From an uncultured Flavobacteriales bacterium (GTDB lineage: Bacteria > Bacteroidota > Bacteroidia > Flavobacteriales_E > Vicingaceae), in contig CAJQOH010000017.1 in assembly GCA_905479915.1 (NCBI GenBank), positions 1-62,630 on the forward strand: a DNA stretch of 62,630 bases, in the 5' to 3' direction. Positions 55,516 through 62,630 of the stretch are shown one piece after another. Positions within the stretch are counted from its first letter, which is position 1. Every line of letters starts with the position of its first letter. Below the pieces are notes generated by a model. It searched no databases. It had not been told where the DNA came from and was given only the letters and a program-made list of their open reading frames with translations. Position numbers and translations under genes: made by a program.

Positions 55516-55869
55516 ATGAATAAATCAATAAAACATAGTCTTTTACTATGCCTTTTCTTTCTTCCATTTTTAATAAATGCACAAGAAGTAATCACTCCGA
55601 TTAAAGCAAAAAAAACTACCGACCCCAATTATCAAAAAAACATTGAAAAGAGTAAGGCCTATGTTCCTTTCGTAAAAAAGCCACACACAACCCTAATTAA
55701 AGATAAAGCCTACTACACAAAGCTAATTCAAGAATTAAAAATCGATATCGCTAAAAGAGAAAAGAACGCAGACCCTAACGATAGAATAGCTACTGGTAAA
55801 ATAATAAGGAAAAAAGACGAATTATATTTAGCCGAGCAGAACCTTAAAAAAATAACTCAAGAAAACTAG
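55516..55869 (+). CDS. small secreted protein preceding a giant T9SS adhesin
   Basis: I chose the ATG at 55516 (117 aa), which begins with a signal peptide (MNKSIKHSLLLCLFFLPFLINAQ); an in-frame upstream start would put 17 charged residues before it. The mature part is Lys-rich and mostly helical (AYYTKLIQELKIDIAKREKN, KIIRKKDELYLAEQNLKKI), with no Cys after the signal. No family recognised. The adhesin gene starts three bases after its stop, so the two are made together; a periplasmic partner or chaperone role is possible. The last operon in the window has the same plan. Confidence 0.75.
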   Translation: MNKSIKHSLLLCLFFLPFLINAQEVITPIKAKKTTDPNYQKNIEKSKAYVPFVKKPHTTLIKDKAYYTKLIQELKIDIAKREKNADPNDRIATGKIIRKKDELYLAEQNLKKITQEN

Positions 55870-55872
55870 ATT

Positions 55873-58800
55873 ATGAAATCAATTTTAAGACTTATATCAA
55901 AGATAGTGATCTTGAGTACTGCTCTACTTACAGTTAACGACTCTATCTCTCAAATAACAGCTCCTACAGCTACCAATACTGTTTCAACTGCATATACACT
56001 AACTCCTGCAATTCCGAATGATAACATTTATATTTTTTGTCTTCCCAACCAATCAACTACAGACATTGCATCTTTAACAGCTTCTGCACCAAGCGGAACG
56101 GGACCGTGGACATACGAATGGAGGCAATACAATTCTACCACTTGGTCATTTGATGCTTATTCTTCATTTACAGGAACAACTTCTACAATCAACAATTTAG
56201 CTAGTGGAGGATACTTTGTTTCAGTAACTGATAATGGAGGTGTTAATGTTGGATGCTACATAGCATGGGTGTTTAACAATGAAACAAATGTTGATATAGC
56301 GGCAATAGCACCTGGGTGTGGCAGTTTTCAACTAAACGGAACAGCTGATCCTATAGCAGATTTTGTATACTATAATCCTCCGGAGGAACCTTCTATGGTA
56401 ATTGACGCAACTACAACTATAACCGTTTGTTTCGATGCTACCCACACATATAATTCTGATTTGGGATTCTATTTAATTAGCCCAACAGGACAAACTGTTG
56501 TTTTATCTGAGAATCCAGGAGGATATGATCCTGCAAACAACATTTGTAATGGTATTCCTGATGTAAATAATTTGTGTTTTACAACTGCTGCAAATCCAAA
56601 GTTCAACCCTTGTGGAGGTATAACATATACTGGAACTTTTGATTCTTATGGTACAGCAGGGTTTAATTTCCCGATAGATTGGTCTCCATTATATGGTGAA
56701 GATGCCGCAAAAACTGGTTGGCAAGTCCAAGTATATGATTGCGTTGGGGGGGATGTTGGCACACTAGATCGAGCTGAAATAACTTTTGATGGAGATGGTG
56801 CATGCGGACTATCAATAGTTGAATATAAATCTGGCGCAATTTCTTCTGCTATTAATGACAATTCATGTGATCCTGCATCTGCATCTATTTTTACCGTTCC
56901 ACCTTTACCTATTTACACTACACCTATTACATTAACTAACACCATTACTAATTTCCAATGGACTAGTGACAATCCATGCGTTACTATACCTAACGCAACA
57001 ACAAGTTTAACACCTACTATTAATCCCGTTCCAGACACTGATACATGGTTTTATTTAACTGCAAGCGATGATTTAGGATGTCCTATTTTTATCGATTCTA
57101 CTCAGTTTATCAATACCTGCCCTTGTCCAATCACTAACCTTACCAGCAATATCTTACCTTGTAACTCCGGACCAGGAACTTTCGATATTACTGGGCAAAT
57201 CACTTTTTCTAATGCTCCTTGTACCGGTCAATTAACGGTTACAAATTGTTCTGGAGATCAACAAGTATTTAATGCTCCTTTTGTTAGCCCAATTAATTAT
57301 AACATAACAGGTATTACTGCCGATTCTACTGTAGGATGCATTATCACTGCAAACTTTACAAATGACCCTGCAGCATGTACTGGATTTTCTACCGCTGCTT
57401 ATGTAGAACCTACCGCACCAACAACTGCTTCAGCAACAATAAATCGTTGTGATGATGGTACCGGTAATGCTACCTTTGATTTAACATCAGTTGATGCTAC
57501 TGTTAATGCAGGTACCGCTAATGTAGTAACTTGGTTTACTGATCCCGCTACTACTATCCCTATTGCTTCTCCTGCTACCTTTACTTCTGGAACAACTACT
57601 GTTTATGCTTCTGTTTCGGATGGTAACTGTTCAGATACTGCTTCTGTATTTTTAGTTGTTGATCCTTTACCTACTACTAATTCTACCACAATGAGTTTAT
57701 GTGATGATGGTACTGGTAATGCTACTTTTAATTTAACTTCTGTTAACGCTACTGTTAATGGGGGTAATGCAAATACTGTATCATGGTTTAGCAATCCTGC
57801 AACTACAATCGCTATTGCTAACCCTACAGCTTTTCTATCTGGACCAACTACTGTTTATGCTTCTGTTTCAGATGGAACTTGCTCTGATACGGCTTCTGTT
57901 TTCTTAACTATAAATGCTGTTGGTGCAGCTGTGCAAACCACTATTAGTCTATGTGATGATGGTACTGGTAATGCTACTTTTGATTTAACTGCCGCTGATG
58001 CTACTGTTAATGCGGGTACTGCCAACATAGTTTCATGGTTTAGTGATCCTGCTACTACTATTGCCATTCCTACTCCTAATAACTTTCTATCTGGCTCAAC
58101 CACTGTTTATGCTTCTGTTGCTAACGGTACATGTATTGATACAGCTTCTGTCTTTTTAGTGGTAAATGCTGTTCCTACGGCTATTGATCAAAACCCTACT
58201 ACTTTATGTGAGGATATTTCTGGAGGAGGGGCTGTAGCCAATATTGATCTTACTGCTCTAAACACTGCTATTGATGGAGGAACAGGCACTACTATCAGCT
58301 GGTTCTCTGACCCTACAGCTTCTACTGCTGTGGTAAACCCTACTAACGCTACTGTTTCTAATAATCAACTGTTTTATGCACTTGTGCATAATGGCAATTG
58401 TTTTGATACGGCTACTGTAACATATACTGTTATTGCTTTACCTAATGCTAATGCTGGAGTTGATGATACGGTTTGTGCCCTTACATATAACTTAAATGCT
58501 ACAGCTTCGGTTGGAACTGGAACTTGGTCTTCTTTAACTCCTGGAGTTGTCTTTGGAAATGCTGCTTCTCCTACTTCTTCGGTAACTGTTCCGGCCGCAG
58601 GTATTCATACCTTTACTTGGTCTGAGGATAACACCAATGGGTGTACTGATGCTGATAATGTTGACATTACTTTTAATATTTTAAGTGTTCCTAATACACT
58701 TACTAATCCTACTTGTTTTGGTAGTACTAATGGGCAAATCATTTTAGCTCCACAAAGTAGTGGTGGTGCTACAACCCATTCTTACCAATGGGATGCAGCT

Positions 58801-60705
58801 GCCAATAATCAAATTACCAATCCTGCCTCAAACTTAACTGCTGGAGCATTTACTGTTAGGGTTACTGATGGCTTTGGGTGTTTTGTTGATTCTACTTTTA
58901 CCTTAACTCAACCACAGGCTTTTACTTTTACTACTGATTCTTCAAACTCTAATTGTGGTTTGCCTGATGGGTGGGCAACTGTCGTTAATTTTGCTGGTGG
59001 AACAGGCCCTTATACATATGATTGGGGAGCTGGTCCAACTACTAATGATTCTCTATTGAATCTTATTCCAGGAGTTTATACTGTTACTGTTACTGATGCT
59101 GTACTTCCTGTTGGTTGTGATACTTCTTTTAGCATTACTGTAGGGAACAACCCTGCTTTTAGTGCTAGTATTACCAACCCAGTTAATGTTTCTTGTAATG
59201 GGTTTACCGATGGAACTGCTACTGCTAATGGTTCTGATCCTCTTGTAGCCTACACTTATTTATGGGATGGGGCTGCAAACAACCAAACTACTCAAACAGC
59301 AACTAATTTAGGGGCCGGTAGTTACCTTGTAACGGTTACTGATCCAAACACTGGATGTACCGATACTACTTCTGTAACTCTTACTCAGCCAACAATGGTT
59401 ACTGTTGTAGCTAACCCTATTAACATCTGTTTAGGACAAACAGCTAATTTAACTGCTACCGGAGCTAATGGTAATGGAGCGCCTTATTCTTATGATTGGG
59501 ATAATGGAGCTTTTATTGGCTCACCTTATAATGTTACTCCTGGAGTAACCACTACTTATGCTGTCTTTGCTATGGATGTGGATGGTTGTCCTTCGTTGCC
59601 TATTAATGTTGATGTTATTGTTTCTCAACCTTTAACAGTTACTGTTGATCTTGATCAGTCTATTTGTTTGGGTGAGAGTACTAGCTTCTCAGCTTTGGCT
59701 ACTCCTGGTTCTGGTAACGGGGGGCCTTATACATATTCTTGGGATAATGGTTTACCTAATGGCGCGAATCAAAACATTTCTCCAATTGTTACTACTACTT
59801 ATACCGTTACTTTAGATGATGGATGTACTACTCCTGTAGCTACTGCTCAAATTACTGTTACGGTTAATCCTTTGCCTATTGTTGATTTTACAGTGGATGA
59901 CCAAAATGCTTGTGAAGGTACTAATCAACTCTTTACTTTTAATAATGTTCCGGGGGCCACTGACAGTATTTTAACTTGGAGTTTTGGGGATGGGAGTACT
60001 TCTTCTGGATTGGGAACTAACTTTAATCCTAATGCAGGTAGCGTTACTCATTCTTACCCTGCTACTTCTGGAGTTTATAATGTTACCTTGGATGTAATTA
60101 CAACTGATGCAGCTGGACAGTGTGCCAGTAGCTTAACAAAAACAGCTTATATTACAATCTTTGAAAATCCTGTAGCTGATTTTACTATGGATCCTAATCC
60201 TACTACTATGTTCGATCCTACTATCAACTTTTATGATGCTTCTACAACTAATGCACTAAGTATTAATAGTTGGGCTTGGAATATTGCTGGGTTAGATTCT
60301 AGCTCTTTACAAAACCCTTCACATACTTTCCCGCAAGATACAGGTAATTACTTGGTTACTTTAACTGTTGTAGATGATAATGGGTGTTCTAGCAATGTTA
60401 CGCATACAGCTATTGTAACAGGAGAATACGGAATCTTTGTGCCCAATGCGTTTACTCCTGATGGGGATGGTCTTAATGATGAATTCTTTCCTGATGGTTT
60501 TGGTGTTGGAAACGAAGATTTTAGTTTCTTTATTTTCAACCGATGGGGTGAGATATTATATGAAACACATACAAGATTCTCTCCATGGAATGGTAAATTC
60601 AAAGGAAACAATGTTCCCAATGGTACATACGTATGGAGGCTAGATTTTAAAGACATTAACGGAAAACAGCACAAAGAGGTAGGAAAGGTTAACTTGATTA
60701 GATAA
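55873..60705 (+). CDS. giant multidomain adhesin with P-domain and T9SS type B sorting domain
   Basis: The 1610-aa protein has a signal-peptide-like start (about 1-26, ending NDSISQ), an Ig/SprB-like segment, a proprotein-convertase P-like domain (about 155-320, YNSDLGFYLISPTGQTVVL, GFNFPIDWSPLYGEDAAKTGWQVQVYDC) and further beta modules. Three near-identical and one diverged 84-residue repeats follow (about 526-860, each beginning CDDGTGNATFDLT), then SprB-like repeats (about 930-1165), Ig-like modules, PKD domains (about 1335-1520, LTWSFGDGSTSSG) and a type B sorting domain (about 1525-1610, AFTPDGDGLNDEFFPDG, FNRWGEILYE, GTYVWRLDFKD). P domains occur in surface proteases, but no catalytic domain is seen here. 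An adhesive role is inferred. Confidence 0.93.
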   Translation: MKSILRLISKIVILSTALLTVNDSISQITAPTATNTVSTAYTLTPAIPNDNIYIFCLPNQSTTDIASLTASAPSGTGPWTYEWRQYNSTTWSFDAYSSFTGTTSTINNLASGGYFVSVTDNGGVNVGCYIAWVFNNETNVDIAAIAPGCGSFQLNGTADPIADFVYYNPPEEPSMVIDATTTITVCFDATHTYNSDLGFYLISPTGQTVVLSENPGGYDPANNICNGIPDVNNLCFTTAANPKFNPCGGITYTGTFDSYGTAGFNFPIDWSPLYGEDAAKTGWQVQVYDCVGGDVGTLDRAEITFDGDGACGLSIVEYKSGAISSAINDNSCDPASASIFTVPPLPIYTTPITLTNTITNFQWTSDNPCVTIPNATTSLTPTINPVPDTDTWFYLTASDDLGCPIFIDSTQFINTCPCPITNLTSNILPCNSGPGTFDITGQITFSNAPCTGQLTVTNCSGDQQVFNAPFVSPINYNITGITADSTVGCIITANFTNDPAACTGFSTAAYVEPTAPTTASATINRCDDGTGNATFDLTSVDATVNAGTANVVTWFTDPATTIPIASPATFTSGTTTVYASVSDGNCSDTASVFLVVDPLPTTNSTTMSLCDDGTGNATFNLTSVNATVNGGNANTVSWFSNPATTIAIANPTAFLSGPTTVYASVSDGTCSDTASVFLTINAVGAAVQTTISLCDDGTGNATFDLTAADATVNAGTANIVSWFSDPATTIAIPTPNNFLSGSTTVYASVANGTCIDTASVFLVVNAVPTAIDQNPTTLCEDISGGGAVANIDLTALNTAIDGGTGTTISWFSDPTASTAVVNPTNATVSNNQLFYALVHNGNCFDTATVTYTVIALPNANAGVDDTVCALTYNLNATASVGTGTWSSLTPGVVFGNAASPTSSVTVPAAGIHTFTWSEDNTNGCTDADNVDITFNILSVPNTLTNPTCFGSTNGQIILAPQSSGGATTHSYQWDAAANNQITNPASNLTAGAFTVRVTDGFGCFVDSTFTLTQPQAFTFTTDSSNSNCGLPDGWATVVNFAGGTGPYTYDWGAGPTTNDSLLNLIPGVYTVTVTDAVLPVGCDTSFSITVGNNPAFSASITNPVNVSCNGFTDGTATANGSDPLVAYTYLWDGAANNQTTQTATNLGAGSYLVTVTDPNTGCTDTTSVTLTQPTMVTVVANPINICLGQTANLTATGANGNGAPYSYDWDNGAFIGSPYNVTPGVTTTYAVFAMDVDGCPSLPINVDVIVSQPLTVTVDLDQSICLGESTSFSALATPGSGNGGPYTYSWDNGLPNGANQNISPIVTTTYTVTLDDGCTTPVATAQITVTVNPLPIVDFTVDDQNACEGTNQLFTFNNVPGATDSILTWSFGDGSTSSGLGTNFNPNAGSVTHSYPATSGVYNVTLDVITTDAAGQCASSLTKTAYITIFENPVADFTMDPNPTTMFDPTINFYDASTTNALSINSWAWNIAGLDSSSLQNPSHTFPQDTGNYLVTLTVVDDNGCSSNVTHTAIVTGEYGIFVPNAFTPDGDGLNDEFFPDGFGVGNEDFSFFIFNRWGEILYETHTRFSPWNGKFKGNNVPNGTYVWRLDFKDINGKQHKEVGKVNLIR
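57448..58206 (+). repeat. three tandem repeats of about 252 bp
   Basis: Units starting at 57448, 57700 and 57952 encode CDDGTGNATF(D/N)LT ... TVYASVSDG.CSDTASVFL. A fourth unit from about 58207 (CEDISGGGAVANIDLT) is diverged. They lie inside the 1610-aa adhesin gene. Confidence 0.88.
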
Positions 60706-60876
60706 TTTAATCCACTCCTTTTATTCTGAAAAAAAGTAGAAGATTTATCCTAGGCCTACGCTAAAGTGTTGGTTTACAAACTAATTATGCTTATTTTTAT
60801 CAACATATAAAATAAATTATAACACTATCATCTAAAATATAGATCACTAACATCTTATTCACAACTAATACCTTAG

Positions 60877-60903
60877 GCAACTTTTTTTCTCGTCATCCGT
60901 CTT
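60877..60903 (+). promoter_or_regulatory. ECF sigma-type promoter of the last operon
   Basis: GCAACT (60877-60882) and CGTCTT (60898-60903) are 15 nt apart, the same spacing as at 44978 and 55359, with one mismatch in the -35 hexamer. The ATG at 60953 is 49 nt downstream. The remaining 170 bases of this intergenic stretch show nothing else I can support. Confidence 0.65.
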
Positions 60904-60952
60904 AATGATGTAAAAAAATTATAGGGAAATAACTATTAATAATCTACCACAA

Positions 60953-61348
60953 ATGATAAAAACGATTATTGTTCTTACAACATTATTTCTAACGATTAAT
61001 GTTTCTGCACAAACCTTTAAAAAAGAAGGGTTAAGGATTGTTACTCAAGAGTCTTTAAGTGAAACACAAACCAAAGAATTGCTTGCATTCAACTTTGAAG
61101 ACTACAGAGAACAAGATCATTCAAGTGTTATCAAAATACAAGATGGCCCTACAATAGAGTTGTTTTCAATTTCTGAAATGAAAACAGGAATAAAACCCAA
61201 GTCAAATGGGGCGATCAAAACCAACATTGAAATACATCATCATGGGTCACATTCAGGAGAACCTGAATCAGCTCACTATAAAGAACTTAACCTGATAAAG
61301 GTTAAAACTATAACAGTTTTTAATTCTACCACAAATGCAGTTAAGTAA
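60953..61348 (+). CDS. small secreted protein preceding a CUB-like surface protein
   Basis: The 131-aa protein has a signal peptide (1-19, NVSAQ) and a short, mainly charged mature part without Cys (LRIVTQESLSETQTKELLAFNFEDYREQ, IELFSISEMKTG, a His cluster IEIHHHGSHSG). No family recognised. Its end overlaps the next gene's start by 14 bases. Like the protein at 55516 it is a secreted protein of about 120 residues placed directly before a large surface protein under an ECF-type promoter, although the two sequences do not look alike. Confidence 0.72.
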   Translation: MIKTIIVLTTLFLTINVSAQTFKKEGLRIVTQESLSETQTKELLAFNFEDYREQDHSSVIKIQDGPTIELFSISEMKTGIKPKSNGAIKTNIEIHHHGSHSGEPESAHYKELNLIKVKTITVFNSTTNAVK

Positions 61349-62630
61349 TTTAAAAAGAATTTTAGTCCTTTTAGGAATCTTCATTTCCTCTAATAGTCTA
61401 ATTGGACAAACTTATGAATTAGATGCCGTTAATGGACAAACTATTAATACTTGTTCAGGAATTTTTTATGATTCACAACTAGCTCTAATTGGTGGTGATC
61501 CTGAATTATACTATGCTACAGGAGAAGATTATACCGTTACATTTTGTTCAGGAACAACTGATGCCATAAGAGTAGATTTTGATTCTATTTTTGTAGTTGC
61601 AGCAAATATGTTTACCCCTGCCCTTGCAGATGGCGACACCCTTTGGGCTTATGATGGAAACAATACAGCAGGAACTCCTATAGCAGTATATTCTGGATTT
61701 TATGGATCTGCAAGTGTTATCGGTTATTCTGGTTGTTTAACATTTCGGTTTAAATCAGCTAGTGGATTTATTGCTTTTGGTTGGGAAGGAGTTATCAGTT
61801 GTATAACTATCCCACCAGTAACATTACAACCTGCATGTACAAATATTGGATTTGACAATGGCGATTTTACAGGCTGGTACGGAACATATGGGATTGCTCT
61901 TCCACCAAATATTCCTGGCCCACCAGCTAGCTATGGACTCCCTTATGTAAATCCTCCAAATCCTCTATCAATTACCCCTGGTCCTTTAGGAGCAGCTAAC
62001 CCTACATACATCCCAAATGTTTGGGGAAGTACAGTGTCAGCTCAACATAACATTACAGCTGGAGCAGGTGTTGACCCTTTTGGTGGATTCCCAGTTGTTT
62101 ATCCAGGTGGAGGAACCAACTCTATGATCTTAGGTGACGGCCAAAATGGTGGTTTTACTGGAGCTTCTATAGAACAACAATTTAGCGTTACTGCAGCAAA
62201 TGCAACCATGGTATATTCTTATGCACTAGTTATTCAAGATGCAAGTGCTGGAAACCCGCACTTAGCTAACGAACAGCCATTCTTTAACATTGAAGTATTA
62301 GATTGTAATGGATTACCCGTTGCATGTGGAGCCTATCATGTTGTAGGAGGACCAGGAATTCCTGGGTTCACACATACAGGTGGAGGTATTTATTATAAAG
62401 GGTGGACTGATGTTTTTCTTGATTTCACCCCATATATTGGATCATGTGTAACTGTTAAGTTTACCGTTGGAGATTGTTCTTTAGGTGCACACTGGGCATA
62501 TGCTTATTTAGATGCTAGTTGTGCTCCTGCTGCAATAACAGGTGTTCCTATTATATGTCCAGGAGACTCTACTACGCTATTTGCTCCTCCAGGGGGAGCT
62601 GCTTATGCTTGGACTCCAGGAGGAGAAACA
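61335..62630 (+). CDS. large secreted protein with CUB-like domain, cut by the window end
   Basis: The frame is open for 432 codons to the last base. It starts at an ATG inside the end of the preceding gene, with a signal peptide (MQLSNLKRILVLLGIFISSN, cleavage near IGQ). A CUB-like domain follows (about 28-155: CSGIFYDSQ, DGDTLWAYDGN, GCLTFRFKSASGFIAFGWEGVISC), then a beta-sandwich region with paired Cys (about 165-400; FDNGDFTGWYG, FNIEVLDCNGLPVACG, GSCVTVKFTVGDCSLG) and the start of an Ig/SprB-like module (ICPGDSTTLFAPPGGAAYAW). By analogy with its neighbours it probably ends in a type B sorting domain, but that part is not in the window. Confidence 0.85.
   Translation, partial: MQLSNLKRILVLLGIFISSNSLIGQTYELDAVNGQTINTCSGIFYDSQLALIGGDPELYYATGEDYTVTFCSGTTDAIRVDFDSIFVVAANMFTPALADGDTLWAYDGNNTAGTPIAVYSGFYGSASVIGYSGCLTFRFKSASGFIAFGWEGVISCITIPPVTLQPACTNIGFDNGDFTGWYGTYGIALPPNIPGPPASYGLPYVNPPNPLSITPGPLGAANPTYIPNVWGSTVSAQHNITAGAGVDPFGGFPVVYPGGGTNSMILGDGQNGGFTGASIEQQFSVTAANATMVYSYALVIQDASAGNPHLANEQPFFNIEVLDCNGLPVACGAYHVVGGPGIPGFTHTGGGIYYKGWTDVFLDFTPYIGSCVTVKFTVGDCSLGAHWAYAYLDASCAPAAITGVPIICPGDSTTLFAPPGGAAYAWTPGGET

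Noticed and set aside
60706-60876. Possible RNA gene or terminator after the 1610-aa adhesin
   Set aside because: I found no stable hairpin with T run and no tRNA or known RNA pattern.

Overview
The window comes from an AT-rich member of the Bacteroidota, most likely order Flavobacteriales. The evidence is the number of type IX secretion (T9SS) proteins, with both type A and type B sorting domains, PorP/SprF proteins, SprB repeats, a PorE-like OmpA protein, the IPExxxVDY-pyruvate kinase pair, a DUF3078 protein, and Bacteroidota promoters with a TAnnTTTG -7 box. I see no rRNA, tRNA, insertion sequence, phage structural module or CRISPR array. Species cannot be named from the sequence alone.

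Layout. (1) 1-9.3 kb, all on the minus strand: a small unknown protein, a 1724-residue type A T9SS protein (seven FG-GAP-like blades, two LamG domains, seven near-identical 162-bp repeats), a tail-fibre-like protein with an S74 chaperone domain, and an OmpR-type response regulator without a kinase. All four have the same promoter/operator architecture. (2) 9.4-19.6 kb: a secreted C1 peptidase, a SPOR-like protein, a YgiQ radical SAM enzyme, a Crp/Fnr regulator coupled to a glutaredoxin-like protein, a PorP/SprF plus type B cargo pair, pyruvate kinase and an M42 peptidase. (3) 19.6-34.3 kb, minus strand: an apparent operon of two fibre-like proteins (one ending in a C1q-like domain), a type B T9SS protein, PorP/SprF, a PorE-like OmpA protein, and a Reg_prop/Y_Y_Y sensor fused to an adenylate cyclase and an HD phosphohydrolase domain. 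(4) 34.4-42 kb, minus strand: a PP2C/SpoIIE phosphatase with HAMP, a TPR protein, a YfiR protein, a basic secreted protein, ferritin, an RprXY-like two-component pair and ComF. (5) 42-62.6 kb: a coiled-coil membrane protein, MscS, DUF3078, an ECF sigma factor overlapping a membrane-anchored anti-sigma-like protein, a type A SBBP-repeat protein, then very large adhesins with type B sorting domains, the last gene running off the window.

The most interesting system is in region 5. The gene translationally coupled to the ECF sigma factor has an anti-sigma-like cytoplasmic start, one membrane segment, a PKD domain and, at its C-terminus, a degenerate copy of the T9SS type B sorting domain carried by the giant adhesins downstream. 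ECF-type promoters with the same layout (GCAACC/T, exactly 15 nt, CGTCTT/A) lie before the sigma gene, before the operon of the 1610-residue adhesin and before the last operon; a weaker version precedes the 1937-residue SprB-like adhesin. This suggests a circuit in which a cargo look-alike domain on the anti-sigma factor couples adhesin transcription to the state of the T9SS export machinery.

A second regulon is in region 1: four promoters carry two direct repeats of ATAGAA(T/C)TG at 11-bp spacing, with the upstream repeat supplying a TTG -33 element exactly 16 nt from the -7 box. One of them drives the response regulator itself, which is therefore the natural candidate to bind them. A third operator-like array (TTTAACA every 10-11 bp) lies upstream of the RprXY-like pair.
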